This document shows, one piece after another, positions 43,427 through 51,733 of a stretch of 64,000 nucleotides of DNA (the stretch's first letter is position 1; each line of letters begins with the position of its first letter). The position numbers and the translations under genes were made by a program. The notes under the pieces were generated by a model. It searched no databases. It was not told the origin of the DNA and saw nothing but the letters and a program-made list of their open reading frames with translations. Location of the stretch: the NCBI RefSeq assembly GCF_024347515.1, contig NZ_AP025493.1:310001-374000 (forward strand), given 5' to 3'. The stretch is from Vibrio gigantis. Its GTDB lineage: Bacteria; Pseudomonadota; Gammaproteobacteria; Enterobacterales; Vibrionaceae.

Positions 43427-44824
43427 ATGACAACTAATATCAACCCTAACTCATCTATGAATAACAAGCCAGAGAGCATATTACCTCGCATCATCAAACT
43501 TGGTTTGCCTGTTGCATTGCAAAGTGCTTTGGTTGCTATTTTAGCCCTTGCTGACGTGTTAATGGTCAGCGATTTTGGTATGGAAGCAGCTGCTGCTGTG
43601 GGAATTGCGTCAAAATGGCACTTCGTTGCTATTATGATTATGGCAGGGTTGGCCTCAGCAAACGGAACATTAGTCGCTCAATACTGGGGAAAGAATGACC
43701 GTAAAAGTGCGCGTACGGTGTCATCCATCGCAATGGTGTTTGGCTTAAAAGTTTTGCTGCCTGTCACTGCAATCATCACTCTTGGTTCTCAGTTTTTAAT
43801 GATGTTGCAAACCAGCGATCAAACCGTGATTGAGCTTGGTGCCACTTACCTTTGGTACGGCTTCCCTGTTCTGCTGCTGACTCATATTGTGGTCGTGGTA
43901 GAAGCAAGCATGCGCTCTTCAGGTGACACCGTAACCCCACTATTGTTAGGCGGTGTTACAATCGCCCTCAACATTGCGCTTAACTTCATTCTTATTAAAG
44001 GTGCTTTCGGAATTCCAGCAATGGGCGTTGCGGGTGCTGCATTAGCGACAACTTTAGCACGCTTGATTCAAGTGGGTTTGATGTATGGCTACATGCGTAT
44101 GCGTAACCACTGGTTGTTAACTACGCCTAGCTCACCACATCGTCCATCATTGTGGTTGTCTTACCGTCGTATTGCTCTGCCACTGACTATGAATGCCGTT
44201 TTATGGGCAATGGGCACTATGGCTTACCAAATGATCTTTGGCCACATGGGCACAACAGAGCTAGCTGTTTTCTCAATGCTCGCTCCGTTTGAGTCGTTAT
44301 GTTACTCGATATTCTTTGGTATCTCGGTTGCGTGTTCCGTGTTGCTTGGTCACTCACTCGGTCGTGATGAGTTCGATGATGCGATGAGTATGGGTCTGAC
44401 GTTTATTAAAGCCGTGGTTGGTTTTGGTGCGGTGGTAGGCTTGCTATTGTTTATGGGTAAGGAACATGTCCTATCATGGCTAAACCTAACCACAGACGCT
44501 TTATACCCGCTCGCTTCACCAGCGATGATGATCATGTGCTTTGCGGTTGTGATTCGCATGCTCAACATGGTGATCATTAACGGTATCATTCGTGCTGGTG
44601 GTGACAATGCATTCTGCTTGCGCATGGATTTCATTGCTATGTGGATGGTTGGCATTCCAGTGTGTGTTTACGGCGCATTTGTCGCTGGATGGGATTTCAA
44701 ATACATCTATGGTCTGATGTTGGTGGAAGAAGTGGTGAAACTGGCTATTTGTTCACACCGTTATTTGAGTCGCCGTTGGATCAACAACCTGACGGTTACT
44801 TATGAAGAACCACAAGCGGCTTAA
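43427..44824 (+). CDS. MATE-family multidrug efflux transporter (pair 2)
   Basis: A 465-residue protein with about 12 helices in two MatE halves (LGLPVALQSALVAILALADVLMVSDFG and IALPLTMNAVLWAMGTMAYQMIFGHMG). GGAGAG precedes the ATG. The C-terminal RYLSRRWINNL matches the RIHSKKWINNL of the first MATE protein, and both share GGD before the last helices, so they are paralogues. Export substrate unknown. Followed by a strong terminator. Confidence 0.92.
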   Translation: MTTNINPNSSMNNKPESILPRIIKLGLPVALQSALVAILALADVLMVSDFGMEAAAAVGIASKWHFVAIMIMAGLASANGTLVAQYWGKNDRKSARTVSSIAMVFGLKVLLPVTAIITLGSQFLMMLQTSDQTVIELGATYLWYGFPVLLLTHIVVVVEASMRSSGDTVTPLLLGGVTIALNIALNFILIKGAFGIPAMGVAGAALATTLARLIQVGLMYGYMRMRNHWLLTTPSSPHRPSLWLSYRRIALPLTMNAVLWAMGTMAYQMIFGHMGTTELAVFSMLAPFESLCYSIFFGISVACSVLLGHSLGRDEFDDAMSMGLTFIKAVVGFGAVVGLLLFMGKEHVLSWLNLTTDALYPLASPAMMIMCFAVVIRMLNMVIINGIIRAGGDNAFCLRMDFIAMWMVGIPVCVYGAFVAGWDFKYIYGLMLVEEVVKLAICSHRYLSRRWINNLTVTYEEPQAA

Positions 44825-44867
44825 GCTTTTGAAGTAACCAACTATCTGAACAAGATGACGCTCAAAA

Positions 44868-44898
44868 CAAAAAGGTCTGAGAAATCAGACCTTTTCGT
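44868..44898. terminator. bidirectional terminator between MATE gene and ygbA-like gene
   Basis: AAAAGGTCTGA and TCAGACCTTTT form an 11-bp stem with loop GAAA, flanked by A and T runs, so it can serve both converging genes. Confidence 0.92.
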
Positions 44899-44926
44899 TT
44901 CTTTAGAAATTACTCTAAAACACCAG

Positions 44927-45322
44927 TTACTTTTTATTCATTCGAATATGACGGTTCGACACATTCGGCAGTGGCTTCTCTGGCACTTTCCGTTTCTCAT
45001 GAATTAAATGTCGAATCGCTAAAATAGGATGCTTAAGCAGCATTCTTGGCCCTGCATAGCGCATCACTAAACGCATTTGCTCTTTCGGGTCAGGTTTATA
45101 GCAATGAATCGGACACTTGTTACAGGTCGGTTTTGCTTCGCCATAGGGGCATCTATCAAGCCGCGTTTCAGCATAACGCAACAGTTGCTCACACTCCTCA
45201 CATAACGCGTTATTCTGACGAAATTCACCGTGGTGATCTTTGCAATAGATGTGCACCATCGCGATAACGGTTTTGTACTCCGTCGCAAGTTCGCCTTGTA
45301 GAATATTGTTATGTTGGAACAT
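44927..45322 (-). CDS. ygbA: YgbA-family nitrous oxide-stimulated promoter protein
   Basis: A 131-residue cysteine-rich soluble protein, PF11756. Cysteines at 27, 41, 44, 58, 67, 70 and 74 (YCKDHHG, CEEC, CPYGEAKPTCNKCPIHCYKP) suggest a metal or Fe-S site. The pattern MRYAGPRMLLKHPILAIRHL matches E. coli YgbA, a nitric-oxide-responsive gene controlled by NsrR. Biochemical role poorly known. It follows the GNAT gene by 3 bp on the same strand. Confidence 0.9.
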   Translation of the reverse strand: MFQHNNILQGELATEYKTVIAMVHIYCKDHHGEFRQNNALCEECEQLLRYAETRLDRCPYGEAKPTCNKCPIHCYKPDPKEQMRLVMRYAGPRMLLKHPILAIRHLIHEKRKVPEKPLPNVSNRHIRMNKK

Positions 45323-45325
45323 GTT

Positions 45326-45841
45326 TTAATTACCTAATGAGAAACCGTACAGGTTGAGATTAACGCTTTCGCTTATCACATCTTCAACTCGCTCAAACAC
45401 AAAGCCTAACTTAGCCAGTAGTGCGATACTTCGAATGTTATCAGAGGTTGTGATGGCAACTAAATGATCGATATCAGCATTCTGCTTAGCTTGTTCAATT
45501 ATCGCTTCCGCTGCTTCTTGAGCAAAGCCTTGACCATAAAACTCAGGAACAAACCCGTAGCCAATATCATGCGACTCTAAGGTGTCTCTTTTTATTAGTC
45601 CGCAGATACCAATTGGTGTTGAAGAATCCTTGATTTCAACCATCAACAAACAGACGCCCTTCTCCTCGTGCATCTTAAGAATGTTATTTTCGATGTATTC
45701 GACAGCCTTTTCAGTGTTGCTGATTTCCTTATCACCAATGTAACGCAGGAAATCTTCTGAGCTGTATAATCGTTGAATAAACACCGCATCTTGAGGCGTG
45801 ATCATTCTTAATCGTAAACGTTCGGTCTCGACTGCCTGCAT
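45326..45841 (-). CDS. GNAT-family acetyltransferase (RimJ/RimL type)
   Basis: About 171 residues from the ATG at 45841, supported by AAGGAA 10 bp upstream; an ATG at 45868 lacks a ribosome-binding site. It begins with the typical TERLRLRMITPQDAVFIQRLY and has IGYGFVPEFYGQGFAQEAAEAII (acetyl-CoA loop) and NIRSIALLAKLGFVFE. Acceptor, protein N-terminus or small amine, unknown. Confidence 0.88.
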   Translation of the reverse strand: MQAVETERLRLRMITPQDAVFIQRLYSSEDFLRYIGDKEISNTEKAVEYIENNILKMHEEKGVCLLMVEIKDSSTPIGICGLIKRDTLESHDIGYGFVPEFYGQGFAQEAAEAIIEQAKQNADIDHLVAITTSDNIRSIALLAKLGFVFERVEDVISESVNLNLYGFSLGN

Positions 45842-45938
45842 AGTGATATTTTCCTTGCTGAATACCATGTAAATATTGAGTTCTAGAGCTAAAATGATTA
45901 TCCTCCACCGCCTAAACTAAATACAAGGCTATGCAGCA

Positions 45939-46148
45939 ATGAACCGTAAGAAAAAAATTAATCAAATTCTAAAAAAGAAGCAGAAACAGGCGAATTCTAA
46001 ACTGCATAGTAGCAACAAGCCTCGCTACATTTCTAAAGCTGACCGTGCAAAAATGGAAGCAGAAGAACAAGCTAAAGCAGCTCAAGAGCAGGCTGAAGGC
46101 ACAGTCGAAACAACTGTTGAAGCTGAAGAGACAAAAACTGCAGAGTAA
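45939..46148 (+). CDS. DUF2986 family small basic/acidic protein
   Basis: A 69-residue protein. The first 40 residues are highly basic (MNRKKKINQILKKKQKQANS) and contain KPRYISKADRAKMEAEE, which I recognise as DUF2986; the C-terminal tail is acidic (EQAEGTVETTVEAEE). Probably nucleic-acid or ribosome associated judging by charge, but that is inference. It is followed by a terminator. Confidence 0.8.
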   Translation: MNRKKKINQILKKKQKQANSKLHSSNKPRYISKADRAKMEAEEQAKAAQEQAEGTVETTVEAEETKTAE

Positions 46149-46197
46149 GTTTATACTCGCAGCCCTTGGTCTAGCTCAATACACAGAGCAGATGAAC

Positions 46198-46229
46198 AAA
46201 AAAGCAGCCTCTATTTGGGCTGCTTTTTC
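46198..46229. terminator. bidirectional terminator between DUF2986 gene and the metal ABC operon
   Basis: AAAAAGCAGCC and GGCTGCTTTTT flank an 8-nt loop, with A and T runs on the two sides. It ends the DUF2986 gene (plus) and the metal-transport operon (minus). Confidence 0.92.
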
Positions 46230-46265
46230 GATCGAGCGGTTTATTAGCTCACTTACTTTAGCCAT

Positions 46266-47189
46266 CTAACCTTTGAAAGGTTGCACTTCCCAACGAGCAA
46301 ACGGTGCTTTTGCGTTTATTCCTGCTCTTCCCCAACGATCAACTGAATCCACAACCAAGATACGCTCATTCGGTACCAATGATTTAATCAAGTTGCTTGG
46401 CTTTTTCGCTGTGACTAACCAAAGTGCATCGTCTTCTGAAAACATCGCTTTTAGCTTCGCTTTATCTTCCTCTGCCCATTCCAGTTCGGCTTTGAACATG
46501 CGTTCTTCAACAAACAGTTGGCTACCAGACGCGAAATCTTCCAAGCTTTCTGAAAGTAGTAATACTGAATCCACGTCATTGTCGAGCAATACTGCTTGTT
46601 GCTTATTAATCAGCTCACGAACATCCAACATCACTCGTTGTAGGTTGCTATCAATCGTTTCAGCTTGTGTCGGCCACAACAACTTAAAGTCGTCAGCCAC
46701 GATTGCTGCCATACGTGTTAAGTTGGTTGGGTTTAACCACGCATATTTAGACACATCACCATTCGATAATGTAAGGGCTGCAACGCCTTGTGCTCGTGGT
46801 GTAATGGCTTGAGCGGCATCAACCTCAACCAAACGGATATTGCCTTGTCTTGCGTATACAAACGTAGGGTCTGCTTGCCAGATCGATGACAACGTTACCG
46901 CAACGGTCGCCTTTTCGCCAGACTTAAGAACTTTGCTTGCACCCTTGGTAGCAAACCAATTTGGCAGACGGTCGATACCGTAGCGCTTGGGTGGCAGATA
47001 CTCAGTCGTGATGTCAGTGCCTTTAGTTAGCTCCGTCGCTAATGCATAAGTCACAGGTGTACTCGTTAGAATATCTTCAGCATTCGCTTTAATTGACACC
47101 AACGAGCCAGCCATTAACACACTGCCAAGCACACCGACTTGAGCCGTTGCTTTGACTGAGCTCGAGATACGATTCATTAAAGAAGTCAT
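46266..47189 (-). CDS. TroA-like ABC-associated periplasmic protein lacking metal-ligand residues
   Basis: A 307-residue protein with a signal peptide (about 15-37, ending KANA). Its pattern follows cluster-9 (TroA/ZnuA) binding proteins: VTYALATELTKGT, a middle YAWLNPTNLTRMAAIVADDF matching the usual DPHxWLxPxNA segment, and a long central helix. However, the histidines that bind metal in that family are replaced (Y149-A150-W in place of PH-W) and the whole protein contains no histidine and no cysteine. AAGG lies 8 bp before the ATG. It is the last gene of the ABC operon, 2 bp after the permease. It may be an accessory, scaffold or non-metal-binding partner. Family link moderately sure. Confidence 0.7.
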   Translation of the reverse strand: MTSLMNRISSSVKATAQVGVLGSVLMAGSLVSIKANAEDILTSTPVTYALATELTKGTDITTEYLPPKRYGIDRLPNWFATKGASKVLKSGEKATVAVTLSSIWQADPTFVYARQGNIRLVEVDAAQAITPRAQGVAALTLSNGDVSKYAWLNPTNLTRMAAIVADDFKLLWPTQAETIDSNLQRVMLDVRELINKQQAVLLDNDVDSVLLLSESLEDFASGSQLFVEERMFKAELEWAEEDKAKLKAMFSEDDALWLVTAKKPSNLIKSLVPNERILVVDSVDRWGRAGINAKAPFARWEVQPFKG

Positions 47190-47191
47190 GA

Positions 47192-48067
47192 TTACGCCTT
47201 TCTTACAATTCGGTATAGCGTTGCTGCAAGGAAAAACGTTGCAGAAACAATGATGATAGAAGCACCCGACGGTACTGGCAATTTAAGTTCCATTGGTAAT
47301 ACCGTGCCAACCAAACACGCAATGGTCGCTAGCAATGCTGATAACAACACAAAGCTACCCATGCGCTTGGTTAATAGTCGAGCCGTTGCACCTGGAATCA
47401 ATAACAACGCGCCTACCAAAACTGCACCCACAATCTTAACGGCAGCAATCGTGACTAACGTGATCATCATGACAAACAGGTAGTCGTAGAAACTGGTGTT
47501 GTAACCGCGAACCTTCGCAATATCAGGACTGATACAGGTAAGCAGGATACGGTTGAATGTCGGTATCAAAAGCAAAATGATGATCGCGCAACTGCCTGCG
47601 AGAATCGCTAAGTCTTGATCTGTTACCGTAAGGATCGAACCAAACAATACGTTCTCAAGCATGTGAATATTGATCTTACGAGCCACGTACATCAGTAACG
47701 CAGCACCCACTGCCAATGCCAGCGCTAGGAACACACCAACCAAGGTATCGTATGGCACGTTGGTTCGGTTTCTTACAAAGTGCAAAAGCAAAGCGAAAAT
47801 CATACAAAAGCTAAACAGCCCAATGATCGGATTTTCTGGTGGCTCGCCAAGCAGAACACCAATTGCAATACCAGTTAATGCTGCGTGACCCACCGCCTCA
47901 GAGAAGAAAGCCAGACGCTTGGCAATCACCAAAGTACCCAGACCACCTAATAGAGGGCCAAGTAATAACGCTGCAACCAAAGCGTTTACCATGAAGGCAT
48001 ACATGAAGCTTTCTGATAACAGACCCGCTTCAACCCCAATAATGGCAAGTTGTCGTAACCAATCCAT
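47192..48067 (-). CDS. metal ABC transporter permease (ZnuB/MntB/TroC family)
   Basis: A 291-residue inner-membrane protein with about eight helices, ABC-3 family (PF00950): ALVAALLLGPLLGGLGTLVIAKRLAFFSEAVGHAALTGIAIGVLLG near the start, RLLTCISPDIAKVRGYN in the cytoplasmic loop, and GALLVGALLLIPGATARLL. It forms the path for Zn, Mn or Fe with the ATPase and binding protein. The start codon overlaps the ATPase stop by one base (TAATG). Confidence 0.9.
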   Translation of the reverse strand: MDWLRQLAIIGVEAGLLSESFMYAFMVNALVAALLLGPLLGGLGTLVIAKRLAFFSEAVGHAALTGIAIGVLLGEPPENPIIGLFSFCMIFALLLHFVRNRTNVPYDTLVGVFLALALAVGAALLMYVARKINIHMLENVLFGSILTVTDQDLAILAGSCAIIILLLIPTFNRILLTCISPDIAKVRGYNTSFYDYLFVMMITLVTIAAVKIVGAVLVGALLLIPGATARLLTKRMGSFVLLSALLATIACLVGTVLPMELKLPVPSGASIIIVSATFFLAATLYRIVRKA

Positions 48068-48801
48068 TACGCAACCTCCTTCGATTTGGTCATGGTAGAA
48101 CCACTGCTGTAATGCTGAAACAAGCTCTCGATTTTGCTTGGGTGTAAAACTTCTTGATGCGGGCCACTATCCACTAAGAATCGGTTAACGACATGTACGT
48201 TCGCTTCAAGTCGACGAACTGCAGTAACATCGTGATGAACTGCTAGAATCGTTCGGCCTTCATCAACGCATTCACGAATTAGCGACTCCAGATAGCGAAC
48301 GCCCTGCTCGTCCATGCCCGTCGTAGGTTCATCCAATACTAGTAAGCTCGGGTTATCCAATAACGCTTGAGCAAACAAAACACGTTGCTGCTCACCACCG
48401 GACAACTGTCCCATACGGCGGTCGCTACGAGTCGCCATACCAACGCGATCTAACTGCGCGAGTGCAAGATCCAATTGCTTAGATTTGCGACGCCAAAACA
48501 GAGGGATTCGCGTCTGATTTAGCAGAACAAAGTCCATGACCGTCAAAGGTAAGCTCGACTCGAATGTCGCTTTTTGAGGCACGTAACCAATACTTGGCTT
48601 TTCTGGCCAATGAATGTTGATCGCTCCAGAGAAAGGCGTCAATCCAAGTACCGATCTCAGCAAAGAAGTTTTGCCGCCGCCGTTTGGCCCCATGATCACA
48701 TGACACTCGCCCGCTTTAAGTTCTAGCGAGATATCATCAAGAATCACATTGTTATCGTACTGCAGACCCAGTTTATTAATTGAGATTGATGGACCTAGCA
48801 T
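48067..48801 (-). CDS. metal ABC transporter ATP-binding protein
   Basis: A 244-residue ATPase: Walker A GPNGGGKTS, Q-loop GYVPQKATFESSLPLTV, signature LSGGEQQRVLFAQALL, Walker B LLVLDEPTTGMD and H-loop AVHHD. It pairs with the ABC-3 permease. The start codon overlaps the stop of the binding-protein gene by one base, so the transporter genes are translationally coupled. Confidence 0.92.
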   Translation of the reverse strand: MLGPSISINKLGLQYDNNVILDDISLELKAGECHVIMGPNGGGKTSLLRSVLGLTPFSGAINIHWPEKPSIGYVPQKATFESSLPLTVMDFVLLNQTRIPLFWRRKSKQLDLALAQLDRVGMATRSDRRMGQLSGGEQQRVLFAQALLDNPSLLVLDEPTTGMDEQGVRYLESLIRECVDEGRTILAVHHDVTAVRRLEANVHVVNRFLVDSGPHQEVLHPSKIESLFQHYSSGSTMTKSKEVA

Positions 48802-49736
48802 TATGCGTTCCCGCTTTTAGCTTGGTTCGCCGCCGCAAATTTCATGGCTTCGATTAACGTCTCTAGGTTCTTCTTCATCTCAACTTCTACTTTATCGTCT
48901 TCATATTCGCCGTGGGTCATGTGAGAAAAACGGTAAAGTTGAACGCCCGTTTCCGCCTCAATCGTGTCAACAAAACGGTTTGGCATGTTCAATTCGTAAA
49001 ACAGAACATCAATACCCGATGCGCGGATCTTCTCGATCGTCTCTTGAAGTTGGCTAGCACTTGGCTCAACACCGTGTGCAGGCTCGATTACCGCCGCGAC
49101 ATCAACACCAAACTCTTGAAGAATGTATCCATAAGCGTTGTGTGTAGTCGCAACCTTCATGCCTGATGTATCTAACTCACCTAATGACAACATCGCATCA
49201 CGCTTCATAAAACGAAATTGCTTAGCGTACTTACGTGCATTCTTGCGATAAAACGCAGCGTTGTCTGGGTCGAGCTTAGATACTTCACTGGCAATGGTGT
49301 AAACCTTTTGAATGGTTGTCGAAAGCCCAACAAAGGTATGCGGGTTAACAGCACCCTGACCCACAGACTGACCAAGAGCCGGAAGTAAAGGCACTTCTTT
49401 GTTTGCTTCGATCACCACTAAGTCATCACGTTGCGCGGCTGAAATCACTTTAAGCGCGAAGTCATCATGACCAATACCGTTTACTACGATTGCATCCATT
49501 TGGCTCAATCGCTTTAAATCATTGGGTTGTGGTAAGTAGTTATGTGGGTTGAAACCTGCGTCAACCAAAGGAAGAATGTTCACTTTGTCGCCGACTACAG
49601 CTTTCACATAGCTGTAGTAAGGTTGAAGTGTGATACCAATCGTCAGCTTGTTACTGTCGACCGTGTATTCTTTTGCTAATGCATGAGGTGCCATAAACAC
49701 CGCTAATAACGACATGAACAGGGTCATAATTCGCAT
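48801..49736 (-). CDS. metal ABC transporter substrate-binding protein (cluster 9, ZnuA/TroA-like)
   Basis: A 311-residue protein from the ATG at 49736 (AAGAGA 6 bp upstream); a longer frame to 49784 overlaps the preceding gene and lacks this site. Signal peptide 1-21. Metal-ligand candidates: H65 in NPHNYLPQPNDL, H133 in NPHTF, and H199 in THNAYGY, with E248 or a residue in RFSHMTHGEYEDD as fourth ligand. There is no long histidine-rich loop as in typical ZnuA. Metal could be Zn, Mn or Fe; Fur-like control favours Fe or Mn. Confidence 0.9.
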   Translation of the reverse strand: MRIMTLFMSLLAVFMAPHALAKEYTVDSNKLTIGITLQPYYSYVKAVVGDKVNILPLVDAGFNPHNYLPQPNDLKRLSQMDAIVVNGIGHDDFALKVISAAQRDDLVVIEANKEVPLLPALGQSVGQGAVNPHTFVGLSTTIQKVYTIASEVSKLDPDNAAFYRKNARKYAKQFRFMKRDAMLSLGELDTSGMKVATTHNAYGYILQEFGVDVAAVIEPAHGVEPSASQLQETIEKIRASGIDVLFYELNMPNRFVDTIEAETGVQLYRFSHMTHGEYEDDKVEVEMKKNLETLIEAMKFAAANQAKSGNA

Positions 49737-49752
49737 AGTAATTCTCTTATTA

Positions 49753-50349
49753 TTAGTGAGCATCGCTTTCATGATGCTGTTCAATTTCTGATTCGTTCAC
49801 AACCATTTTCCAACCAGTAGACTCAAGCGTGTGTTGGTCAAAAGTTACTGGCTGTTTCGCTATGCCACCCAAAAAGATCCAGATTTCAGGAGAAATGCTG
49901 TTCGCGTTTAAAATAAAGGAATCCGCAGAACCATGATCGGTTGGCGTAGAATGCTCGCTTGGTGTCGCATACTCACTTGGAGTAGAGAAGTAATAACCAC
50001 GTTCGTCCAGTACCCAAGCATGAGAACCTTTGCGCTTCCAACTCTGATCTTCTACAAATGGGGCAACCCATTCATCTTTAAGTGACGCTACACTCGGCCA
50101 TTCACCATCTGAGTCCATGCGCAGGTCACGAATTTCTTCATGAGCCAAACGCAGCTCTGATAGCATCGCCAAATTTTCTTGTTCAACATCCGTCACTAAA
50201 ATTTGATGGTCAAGTACGGCTTTTACGTGAGATTCCGCCTGATGAAATGGGATCGCGACAGTTGCAAAGCAAAGGATAGATACAATGATCAGCCCTACCC
50301 ATTTGCCCTCTCTGCCGCCCGTGTCAGCACGTACGCTTTGAATTATCAT
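49753..50349 (-). CDS. DUF6162 family membrane-anchored protein
   Basis: A 198-residue protein with one N-terminal membrane helix (about 16-34, WVGLIIVSILCFATVAIPF) and a periplasmic part, so it is probably an anchored periplasmic protein. The end (ESEIEQHHESDAH) is acidic and histidine-bearing, and a central stretch (about 126-141) is Ser/Thr/His-rich, suggesting metal handling. I recognise it as DUF6162, which occurs beside metal ABC transporters. It overlaps the preceding gene by 4 bp (ATGA) and ends 16 bp before the binding-protein gene. Confidence 0.7.
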   Translation of the reverse strand: MIIQSVRADTGGREGKWVGLIIVSILCFATVAIPFHQAESHVKAVLDHQILVTDVEQENLAMLSELRLAHEEIRDLRMDSDGEWPSVASLKDEWVAPFVEDQSWKRKGSHAWVLDERGYYFSTPSEYATPSEHSTPTDHGSADSFILNANSISPEIWIFLGGIAKQPVTFDQHTLESTGWKMVVNESEIEQHHESDAH

Positions 50350-50681
50350 TTTTCGCTGATCTCAACAACATCGACTTCAACGGGAAACTCATGGCCTGAA
50401 TCAAACACAAGGTAGAACTCAGTGTCAGGATGTGGGAATTCAACGATAGAACGTTTATCTGTCATCTCTTTTGCAATCAAGTTGTCTTCGTAATCGTACA
50501 TCTCAACCGCGTAATCAATCGCTTTGCTGCCATCGGAATAACCCGCTTCACAAGCAACGGTTTTGCCTTCAAACCAGCAACTCATCAATGGGAAGTGTGC
50601 TTGTGCAGGTAATGCAGCGAAACCAAGTCCCAATGCTAAGCAAGGAGTCATTAAAGCGTTAAATTTTGTTTTTATTGTCAT
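50346..50681 (-). CDS. small periplasmic protein of the metal operon
   Basis: About 111 residues from the ATG at 50681 (TAGGG 9 bp upstream); a GTG at 50699 is the alternative. Signal peptide ends LPAQA-H. The mature part is about 80 residues, with two cysteines in SCWFEGKTVACEAG, likely a disulfide, and acidic strands (EMYDYEDNLIAKE, VEFPHPDTEFYLVFDSGHEF). It looks like a small beta-sandwich of the kind found in DUF4198-type proteins. No named family recognised. Overlaps the DUF6162 gene by 4 bp. Confidence 0.65.
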   Translation of the reverse strand: MTIKTKFNALMTPCLALGLGFAALPAQAHFPLMSCWFEGKTVACEAGYSDGSKAIDYAVEMYDYEDNLIAKEMTDKRSIVEFPHPDTEFYLVFDSGHEFPVEVDVVEISEK

Positions 50682-50731
50682 GGTTTGTACCCTAGCCACA
50701 GTGCAAATTCTCAGTTATAAACTGAGCGATA

Positions 50732-50751
50732 AAGGGCTCAAATGAGCCCTT
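50732..50751 (-). repeat. hairpin inside the metal operon
   Basis: AAGGGCTCA and TGAGCCCTT form a perfect 9-bp stem with a 2-nt loop, between DUF4198 and the next gene. On the minus strand only TTTAT follows, so it may be a weak terminator or attenuator that lowers expression of the distal transport genes. On the plus strand TTTTTT follows 3 bp later. Confidence 0.6.
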
Positions 50752-50796
50752 AAGTTTTTTGGTTCTTAATCAGGGCTCTAGCCCAAATATCACAGA

Positions 50797-51633
50797 CTAT
50801 TGAAGCAGTGCTTCGAATGTTAGGTGAACATTCGCGCTTGCTTTGTCCGCCAGTGGGTTGTCAATCAACTCACCTTTGTAGTTCGCCTTCATTACGTAAC
50901 GACCCGCTACGTCTGGAGTAAACGTGATTTCACCATTCTCATCGCTCACCACGTCAATCTGCTCTTGGTGGTTGCGGTAAAGCGTACCTTCACGAGTGAT
51001 TTCCGCTGTAACACCTTTCTGAACTTCACCGTTGTAGAAGAACTGGAATGTTACTGGTTCGCCTTCAATGATGTCTGAAGGGTGTGTAATAGGTTTCATT
51101 TCAAGTAGCTTGCCTTCAATTTTGAAGGCTGAATCTGATGGCTTACCTACTGTGATGTAGCTTTCAGCACGTGTGAAGCTGATTTGTGTTACCACGTCAC
51201 GTGCCTTTTCTGGTAGTACTGAATCGCGCTCAGCCTTGTTTGCTTTAACCCACTTCACGGTGTCACGGCGACCCGCTTTGTATTGGGTGTAGTAAGACGG
51301 TTCGTTGTTGATCGCCACTTTGTGTGTACCTTCTTCTTCAAAATAGAAGTCGAAGATTGAACGACGCTTGCCGCGAATCACAAAGTTAGGGCGCTCACTG
51401 CGGCCATCTGGCATGATGACATGAGCATTTTCGCTGCCAGCAGGCTTATCAAAAACAAACGTGCCGTGAGAAGCAGTAACGTCGAACGTTAGCCAATCAC
51501 CACCTTCTTTAGATACTGTGAAATGAGATGGCAGAATCCAACGTGGGTGAGCTTGTGCTGTTGTCGTTGCTGCTAAGCCAAATGCCATAACACCCGCTAG
51601 TGCAAGTGCCTTAATTTTTGTCTGTTTCATCAT
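50797..51633 (-). CDS. DUF4198 family periplasmic protein
   Basis: A 278-residue protein from the ATG at 51633 (GGAA upstream). Signal peptide ends TAQA before HPRWILPSHFTV, the N-terminal signature of DUF4198, where the mature protein starts with a histidine that could bind metal. Two beta-sandwich parts follow (about 30-140; about 165-278), the second with PVTFQFFYNGEVQKGVTAEI and TFTPDVAGRYVMKA. The family is found in nickel/cobalt and iron uptake loci. Its role is probably periplasmic binding or presentation of the metal or siderophore. Confidence 0.85.
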   Translation of the reverse strand: MMKQTKIKALALAGVMAFGLAATTTAQAHPRWILPSHFTVSKEGGDWLTFDVTASHGTFVFDKPAGSENAHVIMPDGRSERPNFVIRGKRRSIFDFYFEEEGTHKVAINNEPSYYTQYKAGRRDTVKWVKANKAERDSVLPEKARDVVTQISFTRAESYITVGKPSDSAFKIEGKLLEMKPITHPSDIIEGEPVTFQFFYNGEVQKGVTAEITREGTLYRNHQEQIDVVSDENGEITFTPDVAGRYVMKANYKGELIDNPLADKASANVHLTFEALLQ

Positions 51634-51733
51634 GTTCAATTCCATTATTTATAATTGTTAGCCGTGTCGCTCAAACTGAGCCTACGATGACGACTGTCTA
51701 TTCTGTACAGTTTGCTTTTGCGATTCGTACCTA

